A stretch of DNA of 64,000 nt from Cytophagales bacterium (GTDB taxonomy: Bacteria; Bacteroidota; Bacteroidia; Cytophagales; UBA9547): positions 1-64,000 of the forward strand of contig JAAFIH010000009.1 of NCBI GenBank assembly GCA_013297755.1, read 5' to 3'. The number at the start of each line of letters is the position of its first letter. Position 1 is the first letter of the stretch. Positions 54,048 to 61,866 of the stretch are shown here, one piece after another. Position numbers and translations under genes: made by a program. A model generated the notes under the pieces. It was not told the origin of the DNA and did not search any database. It worked only from the letters and a program-made list of their open reading frames with translations.

Positions 54048-54148
54048 TATCATTTTTTGTGTTTGATTGCCTATTTTTACCAAATACACACCTTTTGGTA
54101 AATTGAAAACTCGTTTTGGGTTGAGTGTGGGCGAAAGTCTGAACACGA
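54039..54148 (-). pseudogene. C-terminal T9SS sorting-domain remnant
   Basis: About 35 codons read LSPTLNPKRVFNLPKGVYLVKIGNQTQKMIVF then stop. LPKGVYLVKI followed by a basic strand is the hallmark of type A C-terminal sorting domains of type IX secretion cargo. The rest of the gene is missing; the fragment abuts the GxxExxY cassette, whose end forms the break point. Confidence 0.75.
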
Positions 54149-54612
54149 TTTATTTGATTTTAGGATTAATAGGATTAGTATTTGGGCTTACTAATTTTTT
54201 GTTATAGACACGATTAAACTCTAAGCTTAATCCTCCAAAATTAATGAGTAAACCATCTGCAATATTGTATGCTTCACAATAGTTTATTGCTTGAGCCTTA
54301 TGCACAGCTTCTAACTTCTCAATTGCCTTTAATTCAACCATTACTTTGTCTTCTACAAAAAAATCAACTCTTCTTGTACCAATATCAATACCTTCATAAT
54401 AAATGGACATTTCCATTTCTCTGTTAAATCCTAATCCTTGTTTTTCAAATTCAATAGCTAATGCTCTTTGGTAAATTACTTCTTGAAACCCATTACCTAA
54501 AATAGTGTGTACTTTCATTGCACAACCAATTATCTTATGGGTTAGCTTGTCAATTTCGACTTTGTTTATTTCCATCTTGTTAATCATCTAATCTTTAAAA
54601 TCATGTTCAGAC
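54137..54612. mobile_element. GxxExxY gene cassette bounded by about 39-bp inverted repeats
   Basis: Both ends start GTCTGAACA(C/T)GATTT and continue with spaced GATT units; 29 of 39 positions match between the left end (from 54137) and the reverse complement of the right end (to 54612). Only the GxxExxY gene lies between, with its start codon and stop codon inside the arms. The RhuM stop codon abuts the right end and the T9SS remnant the left end. No target duplication was found. Confidence 0.65.
54150..54587 (-). CDS. GxxExxY protein (PDDEXK_3 family)
   Basis: A 145-residue protein. The name-giving motif is GFQEVIY at residues 33-39. THKIIGCAMKVHTILGNG precedes it, and RRVDFFVEDKVMVELKAIEKLEAVHKAQAINYCEAYNI is the PD-(D/E)XK-like core (Asp, then Glu-x-Lys). 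The family is related to nucleases but its role is unknown, and genes are often found as isolated cassettes. The last residues (NTNPINPKIK) are translated cassette-end repeats. ATG 54587 is used; ATG 54575 is possible. Confidence 0.88.
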   Translation of the reverse strand: MINKMEINKVEIDKLTHKIIGCAMKVHTILGNGFQEVIYQRALAIEFEKQGLGFNREMEMSIYYEGIDIGTRRVDFFVEDKVMVELKAIEKLEAVHKAQAINYCEAYNIADGLLINFGGLSLEFNRVYNKKLVSPNTNPINPKIK

Positions 54613-55616
54613 TACTTTTTAGGCTTCTTTGGGTTCAATTTTTTTGCTGTATTTTCTATTTGTTTTACAAAGTGTTTTTCGCCTTCTGATAATTCGTTTT
54701 TTGTTTTCTGTTTGTAAATTTCATACTCAGCATTTGCCTTTTTGAGTGCTTCTGAATGGCTTACACTACCAGCATTTTGTAAAATATCATTGCCTGTCAT
54801 TCTTACAAAATCATCTAAGCGTTCGATCCAATCTTTCATATACATTGGCTTGCGGTTTAGTGCTTGTAATTCGGCTAACTCTAAGTAAGCAGTTACCATT
54901 CTATTGAGCACATTCAGTTCGGTTTCGTCCAAATAGTTTTTAGCAATTTCGGTTTCTTGTTTTGTTGGTTTGCTTCCTTTTATGTGGGTTAAACCAAGAT
55001 TTGGCTTTTTTGCTTCTATTCTTTGATAAATAATTTCGGCAGCTGTATGTCCGTGTGCTGCCCAGTGCATTTTATTTTGCACTGTTTGAAAAAACTGTAT
55101 GGATATTTCTAACTTGGCATCATAGTCAATGCTGGTAGCGTAAATATCCAAAACTTTTCTCCAAAATACTTTTTCGGATGAACGTATATCACGGATACGG
55201 GCCAATAATTCTTCAAAATAATTACCGCCACCAGCTTGTTTCAGCAAATCATCGTTCATTGTAAATCCTTTTACAATATATTCTCTTAATCTGGCCGTTG
55301 CCCACTGGCGAAATTTTGTTCCTTGATGGCTTTTTACACGATAGCCAACAGAAATGATTACATCAAGGTTGTAGTAATTGGTATCATAAGATTTACCATC
55401 TAAGGCAGTATGTCGGAATTTCCGACATACTGTATTTTCAAGCAGTTCGCCTTCTTTAAAAATATTGCCAATATGCTCGGTTATGGTAACTCTACTTTTT
55501 TGAAAAAGCTCAGCCAATTGGGCTTGAGTAAGCCAAACGGTCTCGTCTTCTAAACGGGTTTCTATTTTTGTAGTGCCGTCTTCGGTTTGGTATATAATTA
55601 GGTTTGAATTTTCCAT
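54612..55616 (-). CDS. RhuM family (virulence protein-like) DNA-binding protein
   Basis: A 334-residue protein. EDETVWLTQAQLAELFQKSRVTITEHIGNIFKEGEL is the N-terminal helix-turn-helix; NLDVIISVGYRVKSHQGTKFRQWATARLREYIVKGF is the RhuM core; ILARIRDIR and YDAKLEISIQFFQTVQNKMHWAAHGHTAAEIIYQR follow. Function is unknown; the family was named from a Salmonella pathogenicity island. A perfect 27-bp palindrome (55406-55432) encodes TVCRKFRHT. Paralogues occur at 62.7 and 63.9 kb. Confidence 0.87.
   Translation of the reverse strand: MENSNLIIYQTEDGTTKIETRLEDETVWLTQAQLAELFQKSRVTITEHIGNIFKEGELLENTVCRKFRHTALDGKSYDTNYYNLDVIISVGYRVKSHQGTKFRQWATARLREYIVKGFTMNDDLLKQAGGGNYFEELLARIRDIRSSEKVFWRKVLDIYATSIDYDAKLEISIQFFQTVQNKMHWAAHGHTAAEIIYQRIEAKKPNLGLTHIKGSKPTKQETEIAKNYLDETELNVLNRMVTAYLELAELQALNRKPMYMKDWIERLDDFVRMTGNDILQNAGSVSHSEALKKANAEYEIYKQKTKNELSEGEKHFVKQIENTAKKLNPKKPKK
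55406..55432. repeat. Perfect palindrome in the RhuM coding region
   Basis: CAGTATGTCGGAA and TTCCGACATACTG are 13-bp arms around a single T. It sits at the same protein position as a similar palindrome in the 62.7 kb RhuM gene, sharing TCGGAATTTCCGA. Confidence 0.85.
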
Positions 55617-55636
55617 TTTACTTTATTTTATTTTTT

Positions 55637-55690
55637 TCACACCCCATAAAAATCAAAAAGAGGGTTGTGTTTGGTGGGCATGGTTGGGAT
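55637..55690 (-). repeat. MPTKHN repeat, copy 2
   Basis: The minus strand reads PTMPTKHNPLFDFYGV then stop. It is 54 nt long and not attached to an intact gene. It lies in the gap 55617-55969. Confidence 0.75.
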
Positions 55691-55725
55691 ATTTAGAAAG
55701 GGTATTACATGTATTTCCAAAAAGA

Positions 55726-55820
55726 TTCATTTTTCCAACCTAAAGGAAACCCCATTTCTTTTTCTTAGTTTAATGATTTGCTCTGATATAGTAATGGGTG
55801 GTTTGGAATATAGCAAGCTA
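55726..55820 (-). pseudogene. Possible fragment of an Abi_2-like abortive infection gene
   Basis: The minus strand reads KPPITISEQIIKLRKRNGVSFRLEK before a stop, resembling the start of Abi_2/AbiD-type proteins (KPxLTxxEQIxLLKxRG). Nothing else of the gene is recognisable. The rest of the 353-nt gap shows no feature apart from the flanking MPTKHN repeats. Weak evidence. Confidence 0.3.
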
Positions 55821-55966
55821 TAAATATTGAAAGGTCTTTAAAATCGAAAACCCGCCAAAGTGTGCATCGTAGAGAGGCATGGCAGGTACTATTGATACAA
55901 ACGTAAGCAAGTTCACCAAATATACCAAATTTTTAAAAATTAAATTTGTTGCAAATTTTGCAAAAA

Positions 55967-56032
55967 CCCTCACACCCCATAAAAATCAAATAAATAGTTG
56001 TGTTTGGTGGGCATGGTTGGGGTTTCGGAAAA
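55967..56032 (-). repeat. MPTKHN repeat, copy 3 (within a coding end)
   Basis: The last 18 codons of the hypothetical gene 55970-57076 (ETPTMPTKHNYLFDFYGV and its TGA) coincide with this repeat, so the gene may have acquired its tail from it. Confidence 0.75.
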
Positions 56033-57076
56033 GTCGTTGTTTTCTAATTTTAGTTTTGAGATGGCGGATTTGAGGTGTTTGAGTTTGAGCTGGGTTTTGT
56101 TGAAAATGAGGGTAGAATTTGCCATTTCTTTGCCTTTGCATGGATTGAAAACGGAGCGAATACGAATTTTGGTTGTTTTATTTTCTTGAATTTCAACTTT
56201 AGAACTATATATATCAAAGGAAGTCCCAATATTAATCGTTAAATAATTGGTGTAAATATCACGGTCATGGAGTTTATCATTTTCGGTTTCGTTTGAAATT
56301 AGATTATAAATACCAAAGTTTACTTTTTTTATCTTTTCAGAAAGGTTTTGATTCAAATATATAAGTTGATTTTGGTGTTCATTACTTGGATTTTCATTTT
56401 TCTTTTTTTCAGCTTCTGAAATATGTTGTATAAAACTAATAGTTTTATTTTCATTATCAGAACTAGTTATACTTTCTATCATTTCAATTAAGTTTTTATA
56501 AATACTTGATTTCGATTTGATTTTCTTTTTTTCTATATCAACTGTCCATAAAACATTTTTTAGAAAATAATTATCACACACAACTGCACTAGAATTGTAA
56601 AAAGTCTTTAATTCTACAATATTTCCCCACCCCAAAAATTCATTAGTATTATTTGGGCTTACTTCTATTTCTTCATCTACAAAATAAATATCTGCTTTAT
56701 TGTAAATATCTTGATAATTGAGGTGTAAGATGCCAGTTTCTTTTGAAACAAATTCATTTTTTGTTTTATCTACAACATCGTTTAAAATCAAATGGAAATA
56801 TTTTATTTCTTTTTCGTTGCTTTTATATTCTTCTTCATTACTATTAGTTTTAATTGTAGTATTATATATTATTGCTAGGCTTGGATTATTTTGTTTTAAT
56901 AATTCAATTTCATTTTTTGATTCTTCAAAACATAATATTGAATTTTTAATTAACACACGTAATCTTATTTGAGCTATTGCAACATTTTCATCTTCACTTA
57001 TGTCTTTTTCATTGCATAATTTTTTATACAAATAGCTATAATGCTCAAATTTACATTTGATTCTAATTTTATCCAT
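55970..57076 (-). CDS. Hypothetical protein partnered with an AAA ATPase
   Basis: A 368-residue soluble protein with no recognised domain. The N-terminus is MDKIRIKCKFEHYSYLYKKL; NLIEMIESITSSDNENKTISFIQHISEAEKKK looks helical; the end is a dispersed repeat peptide. Its ATG shares one base with the ATPase stop codon (TAATG), so the two are translationally coupled and probably form one system. Possible roles are effector or sensor of an OLD-like defence pair; nothing in the sequence shows which. Confidence 0.65.
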   Translation of the reverse strand: MDKIRIKCKFEHYSYLYKKLCNEKDISEDENVAIAQIRLRVLIKNSILCFEESKNEIELLKQNNPSLAIIYNTTIKTNSNEEEYKSNEKEIKYFHLILNDVVDKTKNEFVSKETGILHLNYQDIYNKADIYFVDEEIEVSPNNTNEFLGWGNIVELKTFYNSSAVVCDNYFLKNVLWTVDIEKKKIKSKSSIYKNLIEMIESITSSDNENKTISFIQHISEAEKKKNENPSNEHQNQLIYLNQNLSEKIKKVNFGIYNLISNETENDKLHDRDIYTNYLTINIGTSFDIYSSKVEIQENKTTKIRIRSVFNPCKGKEMANSTLIFNKTQLKLKHLKSAISKLKLENNDFSETPTMPTKHNYLFDFYGV

Positions 57077-58710
57077 TAGTTAGGATTGTTTAAGTTGTGC
57101 AAATCCCAAGCAATATTATCTGCCATATCCATAAAGCCAGTAGGAAAATTCCTTGTTAAACTCCCGCTTTTATTAACCCCAATTTTTAATACTTGTGGCT
57201 CATTTCCTACTATTACTGCTGGTTTGTCTGGTTTGTTTACATAGTTTATGGCTATGTCATCGTGGTGAAATTCTTTTTTTGCTACCAAATATTGCAACCT
57301 ACGAATAAGATACTCAGAATGGGTTTCGATGATAAACTGGCATCCATGATTTGTAGCCATATCTACAAAAAAATCGGCTAACTTGCTTTGTAAATTTGGA
57401 TGTAAGTTGAGTTCGGGTTCTTCGATGATGATAATTGAACCATTTATTTCGGATTTTGAATTACCTACTATTGAAAATTCTTTTTTTGAAACACAGCCTA
57501 TCAATAAATATACTAATCGTAAATAACCACTGCCAAGTTCATTTATATTAATTATTTTATCGTTTTTTTTAATTTTAGCAACAAGTACTTGGTCTTCAAA
57601 TGTGTTAACTATTAAACTATCGCCAATTTCAAAGTATTTTAACCATTTTTCAAATTCAGATAAATCAAATAAACTACTATTAACTTTATTGAACAAATCG
57701 TATAATTTATTTTTATTATCATATATGCGTCCTCTTGTAATTTCTTTGTTTAAAAATGTAATATTTTTAATTTCATCAGAAGTGTATTCTAAGTTTGATA
57801 TTGATCTTTTTGGAAAAGTAATAGTTGAAAATAATATCTCATAAAAACCGCTTTCATCTGTTATAAATTTGTCAGAAAATGAACGAATAATCAACCAAAT
57901 ACTAAAATTATTATTAATATTATACGTATTTTTAAATTTAACATCTTCATTTACAAATGTATTTAAAAAGTTTAAGACTAAAAAAGCATCAATTAAGTCT
58001 AAATTATGTATATTTTTTTTTATGAAAGATTTTCTGTTATTAGTATTTTTTTGTAAACTTTTAGGCACTAAGATTGCATGCAAAATTACAAAATCCGATT
58101 TTTGTAATACATCAGCAATACTTTGATTGAAAATTTCTTTTTTTAATAATTCTTTTTCTACCCCTGTTTCAGAATTAACTAATTCAGGAAATTTATCCAT
58201 CGATTCTTGTTGTAATTTTAATTTATTTTCGAGTATTTCATTATTTGTTAATTTGGCATTTTTATAAAGGAGAGTTTTTTCAAAATGATTTGAAGATATT
58301 GATATAGTGTAAGAAAAAAGCCAATTTCGACTATCATATTCCAAATCTAAATAATAGTAAAATTCATTACCCTTGTTATCATCAAAAAACTGCTTTGTTT
58401 CTGCATTTTTGCTAAAAATAGTTTCTAAACTTGCTAAATCAAACTCAATTTTGTTTTTAATTTCAAAACAAATAAATCCTTCTGCATTTGGTTTCGATTC
58501 TTTTACTGAAAATTCGTTGGTTGTTAGTGTTCCAAAATTATTTTTAGCTGCATCACTCAATAGCATCAAAGCCTTGAGCATACTGCTTTTGCCTGAGTTG
58601 TTTTCTCCAGTCAAAATAGTGATGGGTCGTATTTCAAACTCGGTTTTTTCGCCAAAAACACTAAAGTTTTCGATACTAAATTCTGTGAGGCTGGTGGCTA
58701 GTTTTTTCAT
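57076..58710 (-). CDS. AAA family ATPase (AAA_21/DUF3696, OLD-like)
   Basis: A 544-residue ABC/SMC-type ATPase. The Walker A is GENNSGKSS at residues 35-43; the Walker B is IIIIEEPELNLHPNLQSKLADFF and the switch His sits in FIIETHSEYLIRRLQ; the C-terminus KPAVIVGNEPQVLKIGVNKSGSL matches DUF3696. There is no TOPRIM nuclease domain, so a separate effector is expected and may be the coupled downstream gene. Such two-gene units are common in defence islands, next to restriction and Fic/RhuM genes as here. Confidence 0.87.
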   Translation of the reverse strand: MKKLATSLTEFSIENFSVFGEKTEFEIRPITILTGENNSGKSSMLKALMLLSDAAKNNFGTLTTNEFSVKESKPNAEGFICFEIKNKIEFDLASLETIFSKNAETKQFFDDNKGNEFYYYLDLEYDSRNWLFSYTISISSNHFEKTLLYKNAKLTNNEILENKLKLQQESMDKFPELVNSETGVEKELLKKEIFNQSIADVLQKSDFVILHAILVPKSLQKNTNNRKSFIKKNIHNLDLIDAFLVLNFLNTFVNEDVKFKNTYNINNNFSIWLIIRSFSDKFITDESGFYEILFSTITFPKRSISNLEYTSDEIKNITFLNKEITRGRIYDNKNKLYDLFNKVNSSLFDLSEFEKWLKYFEIGDSLIVNTFEDQVLVAKIKKNDKIININELGSGYLRLVYLLIGCVSKKEFSIVGNSKSEINGSIIIIEEPELNLHPNLQSKLADFFVDMATNHGCQFIIETHSEYLIRRLQYLVAKKEFHHDDIAINYVNKPDKPAVIVGNEPQVLKIGVNKSGSLTRNFPTGFMDMADNIAWDLHNLNNPN

Positions 58711-58760
58711 TTTGTAAAAGTATTTATTTTTATGAAATTTAGTAATTTTTTTTCTAAATT

Positions 58761-59195
58761 TTAATACCCATTACAATCCATATAGTCGCTTTCATCGCCA
58801 GCCCAATCGCTGTCGAGGCCAAAGGCAAATCTAAAGTCGGCTTCTGCATCTGCTGCAGAGTATTCGTTTCGATTATTTTCAGAATCAAGTATTTCATGCC
58901 GCCTTTGGTCATAATCTTGCTCGGTTACTACTTTTGAAAACGGGAATACCGCCTTTGGCAAACGTGCTTTTATTTGTTCGGCTACAGAATCGAAAACATA
59001 AAATTTTTCTATATGCAACATCCGCCAAATGATGTATTTATAGTCTACTAAAATTACCTCTTCTATGCTTAAACCCTCATATTTACCATATTTGAAGATG
59101 GTTTGCAAATTATAAATCTTTGTTTTTTTACTTACTAATTCGCATACTGTGTGATAGTCGCAAAAGGGATGAGTTTTTGTTTCGGTTGTTTGCAT
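58761..59195 (-). CDS. Protein with an ExoX-like C-terminal domain, copy 1
   Basis: A 144-residue protein. IFKYGKYEGLSIEEVILVDYKYIIWRMLHIEKF is the G-K-Y-x-G-x-x-I-E-E-V domain found at the C-terminus of exodeoxyribonuclease X and related proteins. There is no DnaQ nuclease domain, so on its own it probably binds rather than cuts. The acidic C-terminal part (ADAEADFRFAFGLDSDW) is unusual. A degenerate copy of the region's inverted repeat lies 37 nt upstream of the start. Confidence 0.65.
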   Translation of the reverse strand: MQTTETKTHPFCDYHTVCELVSKKTKIYNLQTIFKYGKYEGLSIEEVILVDYKYIIWRMLHIEKFYVFDSVAEQIKARLPKAVFPFSKVVTEQDYDQRRHEILDSENNRNEYSAADAEADFRFAFGLDSDWAGDESDYMDCNGY

Positions 59196-59232
59196 GGTAT
59201 TTTTGTTTAGTTGTATAAAATCAATATGTAAG

Positions 59233-59251
59233 TGTGCAATTTATTTGCATT
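59233..59251. promoter_or_regulatory. Module palindrome, copy 1 (degenerate)
   Basis: TGTGCAATTTATTTGCATT differs from TATGCAATCTATTTGCATA at three positions. It precedes the 59195 start by 37 nt. Confidence 0.5.
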
Positions 59252-59264
59252 TTATATAGTATAT

Positions 59265-59678
59265 TTACACTAAGTAAGATTTTGTAAGCCTTCGTTTTTG
59301 ATTACATTCAGGCGAATACTGCTCTTGCTCATTTTCTTTTGTTTCTTTGATAAATTGCAATATTTTCAATATTTTAACTTGCTCTTCAGAAACCTCTGTA
59401 TGTGCGTGTACATATTCGTAGTTTAGGTCAATTTCTACATTATTGTCAATCACAGATTTTAGCTTTTTGCATATAATTTTGTGCAAAGGAGCTTTCCAAA
59501 ATGGTAAAACATCTTTTATTCTTTGTTCTAGTTCTGTTGTAATATAAAACTGAGCATGTTCTTTTAAGCAATAAGTTATATACGTGGGTTCGTTTTCAAG
59601 TATCATTTCTATTTTGAATCCTTTGTACTTACCATATTCCATTCTTGTATTTTCGTTGTATGGTGCAAATGTTTCCAT
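59265..59678 (-). CDS. Protein with an ExoX-like C-terminal domain, copy 2
   Basis: A 137-residue protein with the same motif as its neighbour: MEYGKYKGFKIEMILENEPTYITYCLKEHAQFYI. The remainder is diverged, with a central acidic EIDLNYEYVHAHTEVSEEQ and a basic tail (NQKRRLTKSY). It begins 41 nt downstream (minus strand) of a perfect copy of the region's palindrome. Probably a paralogue of the previous gene; function unknown. Confidence 0.65.
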   Translation of the reverse strand: METFAPYNENTRMEYGKYKGFKIEMILENEPTYITYCLKEHAQFYITTELEQRIKDVLPFWKAPLHKIICKKLKSVIDNNVEIDLNYEYVHAHTEVSEEQVKILKILQFIKETKENEQEQYSPECNQKRRLTKSYLV

Positions 59679-59718
59679 TTTTTCGGTTGTTTTTTATTTT
59701 CGATTCAAAATTAATTCC

Positions 59719-59745
59719 AATCTATGCAATCTATTTGCATAGATT
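59719..59745. promoter_or_regulatory. Module palindrome, copy 2
   Basis: AATCTATGCAA and TTGCATAGATT are perfect 11-bp arms around TCTAT. It lies 41 nt upstream of the 59678 start and overlaps the stop codon of the ATPase gene upstream. The 60 nt around it are conserved with copy 3. Confidence 0.8.
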
Positions 59746-60382
59746 AATTTTTTATATTTTTATTTATTTTATTGTAAGAAAACTCATACATTTCTTTGGT
59801 TCTCCATCTGTTTTTTAGTTCAAATAGATATACCAAACACTCATCTTCTTCAAATCCATAGTAAGATTTTCGGTGCATGGCAAAAATACAATCTGCAAAA
59901 AAAAATATTTTTTTGTCCGTCAATTCATGGTATTGAGGGCAATCATCTTCTTTTACTTTTTTGGGTGTTTTTATTTTAGTTTCTACAACGATTGCTATGT
60001 TGTTTTTTTCTGCAAACTGTTTTAGTTTTTTTGCACACAATGTTTGCAAATCAGTTTCTATAAATAGAATATCAATTTTTGAGTTACACACCAATCCATC
60101 TAAGAAAGCAAAATATTCTTTTTGTTTGGCATAAACTGGATTTACTATTTTTACATTTTCAATAAAATGTTTTTGCAAATCGCTTTCTAATTGATTCTCT
60201 ACTTGGTCTTTTATTTGCATATCAGCTCTCGACAAAGACACATACACAACAGCTTGTTTATCTGCCACTAATACAGCAGCCCAGTATTGCATCAAATTAC
60301 TTTTGCCCATAGCAGTTGCTCCAGCCAAGGCATACAAACTGCCTTTTTCTAATTTTGGTAGTGTTATACTATTTTCTATCAT
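59744..60382 (-). CDS. DnaB/KaiC-like RecA-fold ATPase
   Basis: A 212-residue protein. The Walker A is GATAMGKS at residues 21-28, preceded by LEKGSLYALA as in DnaB and KaiC RecA cores; DILFIETDLQTLCAKKLKQFAEKNNIAIVVETKIK covers the Walker B region and the following helix. It is only the ATPase core, without DnaB's N-terminal domain, so not a full helicase. Partner proteins in this module are likely. Flanked on both sides by the palindrome. Confidence 0.72.
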   Translation of the reverse strand: MIENSITLPKLEKGSLYALAGATAMGKSNLMQYWAAVLVADKQAVVYVSLSRADMQIKDQVENQLESDLQKHFIENVKIVNPVYAKQKEYFAFLDGLVCNSKIDILFIETDLQTLCAKKLKQFAEKNNIAIVVETKIKTPKKVKEDDCPQYHELTDKKIFFFADCIFAMHRKSYYGFEEDECLVYLFELKNRWRTKEMYEFSYNKINKNIKN

Positions 60383-60419
60383 TTTCTTGTCTTTTTATTT
60401 TCGATTCAAAATTAATATC

Positions 60420-60446
60420 AATCTATGCAATCTATTTGCATAGATT
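60420..60446. promoter_or_regulatory. Module palindrome, copy 3
   Basis: Identical 11-bp arms and TCTAT spacer to copy 2, 37 nt upstream of the ATPase start and overlapping the stop of the CAP-protein gene. The leader CTTTTTATTTTCGATTCAA is shared with copy 2. Confidence 0.8.
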
Positions 60447-60948
60447 ATTTTGTTCGCAGTACCACAAACCAATTTACATTTGCTTCATCAAAACTAATAC
60501 CTATACCAATTTTAGTATCTGATTTATGACATTCTTTTACGTTCATCATGTGTAGACGGTGTCCATCGCCATCGTATCCATGTTCTTCTATCCAATATTT
60601 TACGCAATCACTAGGATTTCCCACCCAAGCCAAAGATTCATTACATATCACATAACTTGGAGAATGTACCAAAAAATCATCATAATTTTTTACTTTTTTG
60701 CTTCTTTTCAATAAATAATCTGCATAATCTTGACATTCTTGTGCCAGTTTTTTATCATATTTTAGCATTTTTTGAGTTGGTTCAAATTGGCAAATATCAA
60801 AATCGTACCTTTGTGCATATTTGCATGGATTTGTGCGAACTTCTGTAAGTTCATATATAATGTTGTTTATTCTATAATCTGTTGTTTGAGCAAAACACAC
60901 ATTTGCTAAGGCTGCAATTATCAATGCTTTTTTTATTTTATTTTTCAT
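60445..60948 (-). CDS. Secreted CAP (SCP/PR1) domain protein
   Basis: A 167-residue protein with a signal peptide (MKNKIKKALIIAALANVCFA, cleavage after residue 20). The CAP fold follows: ELTEVRTNPCKYAQRY, DKKLAQECQDYADYLLKRSKK, VICNESLAWVG, HRLHMMNVKECHKSDTKIGIGI and NWFVVLRTK, with the typical metal-site histidine region HRLHMMN. CAP proteins are extracellular; roles range from lipid binding to protease-like activity. Its presence beside cytoplasmic accessory genes is odd. Confidence 0.85.
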   Translation of the reverse strand: MKNKIKKALIIAALANVCFAQTTDYRINNIIYELTEVRTNPCKYAQRYDFDICQFEPTQKMLKYDKKLAQECQDYADYLLKRSKKVKNYDDFLVHSPSYVICNESLAWVGNPSDCVKYWIEEHGYDGDGHRLHMMNVKECHKSDTKIGIGISFDEANVNWFVVLRTK

Positions 60949-60983
60949 ATCTTTTTTATTTTTCGTTACAATATTATTTCCTA

Positions 60984-61006
60984 TCTATGCAATCTGTTTG
61001 CATAGA
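60984..61006. promoter_or_regulatory. Module palindrome, copy 4
   Basis: TCTATGCAA and TTGCATAGA (9-bp arms) around TCTGT. It lies 35 nt upstream of the CAP gene on the minus strand and about 100 nt before the divergent small gene on the plus strand, so it may serve both. Confidence 0.75.
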
Positions 61007-61103
61007 AAAAATATTTATCAAAAAACATATAGAAAATGAAATCAATAAAAAATTATTCTTAAAATGTTATTTATTTTGTAAATTGCAATGTTTATTCAAG
61101 ACT

Positions 61104-61445
61104 ATGAAAAAGAAAGATTATGTGTTGTTTGAAAACAACAACTTAGAGGTGTTTTTAAACTGTAATTTTTTTCAAAAAGATAATTTTTTTATTGGTTTTG
61201 TGCCATCATTAAAAATTACTTCAAAGTCAGTAATCTCTGAAAACGATGCATTTTTGCAGCTAAAAAGTATTTTAATTAAATATTTTGAACTTGTTGCTAT
61301 TAATAAAGAATCGCTAAATGCCGAACTACAACGCTTGGGTTGGGATAATTTTAATCCTCCTTTGGTGGTTTCTGTTCCATCTGAATTGTTTTACAACGAT
61401 TTTCACTTTCAAGATTTGCGTTTGTCCTTGCCTTTAGTTGCCTAG
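61104..61445 (+). CDS. Small protein with faint HicB-like features
   Basis: A 113-residue protein (MKKKDYVLFENNNLEVFLNC...FFIGFVPSLKITSKSVISENDAFLQLKSILIKYFELVAINKESLNAELQRLGW). The strand-strand-helix order with F(I)GFVPSLKITSKS and E-N-D-A recalls HicB antitoxins, but the match is weak. A longer frame upstream is mostly transmembrane-like noise and overlaps the CAP gene, so ATG 61104 is preferred. No HicA gene follows; a broken small frame does. Confidence 0.55.
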   Translation: MKKKDYVLFENNNLEVFLNCNFFQKDNFFIGFVPSLKITSKSVISENDAFLQLKSILIKYFELVAINKESLNAELQRLGWDNFNPPLVVSVPSELFYNDFHFQDLRLSLPLVA

Positions 61446-61451
61446 TTTTGA

Positions 61452-61670
61452 ATGAAAGAGTACTTTTCGCTTTCGAGCTAAACCACTTTTTTAGAACAAA
61501 ACGGATTTCATTTTGAGCCATTTACTATCCAAAATAGTATATGGAGAAAAGGTAATTTAATCGTATTTGTATCAGTACTAGAAACCGTAACTTTGTTTGA
61601 GGTTATGCAAGGTTTAGAGAAAGCAGAATTTTATTTAGAAGATTTTTTGATTTTTGAGGGTAATCTTTAG
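61452..61670 (+). pseudogene. Small reading frame interrupted by a stop
   Basis: The frame reads MKEYFSLSS, TAA at 61479, then TTFLEQNGFHFEPFTIQNSIWRKGNLIVFVSVLETVTLFEVMQGLEKAEFYLEDFLIFEGNL and stop. The second part has coding-like composition (amphipathic, no low complexity). No family was recognised. It could be a decayed partner of the preceding gene. The gap 61446-61866 otherwise holds only the palindrome. Confidence 0.4.
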
Positions 61671-61734
61671 TGTATTTTGTGTTTAAATCTAATAAATTAA
61701 TTCCAAGTAATTGACTTATAATCATTTCCTTATC

Positions 61735-61753
61735 TATGCAATCTATTTGCATA
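61735..61753. promoter_or_regulatory. Module palindrome, copy 5
   Basis: TATGCAA-TCTAT-TTGCATA with perfect 7-bp arms, about 114 nt before the Fic start codon. Confidence 0.75.
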
Positions 61754-61866
61754 TCAAATTTCGAGTAGCTCATTTTAATATTTAAAACTTTACTTATTCT
61801 ACATTACTTCTGCCATGCAATTCAATTTTTTACATTAAATTGCCTTGCAATAACACCTTTGAAAAA

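Noticed and set aside
59719-59745. Module palindrome as a transcription terminator
   Set aside because: No T-run follows in either direction, the stem is A/T-rich, and copies sit upstream of starts as well as after stops.
60882-61103. Long N-terminal extension of the HicB-like gene
   Set aside because: It overlaps the divergent CAP gene and the module palindrome and has noise-like composition. ATG 61104 gives a compact domain.
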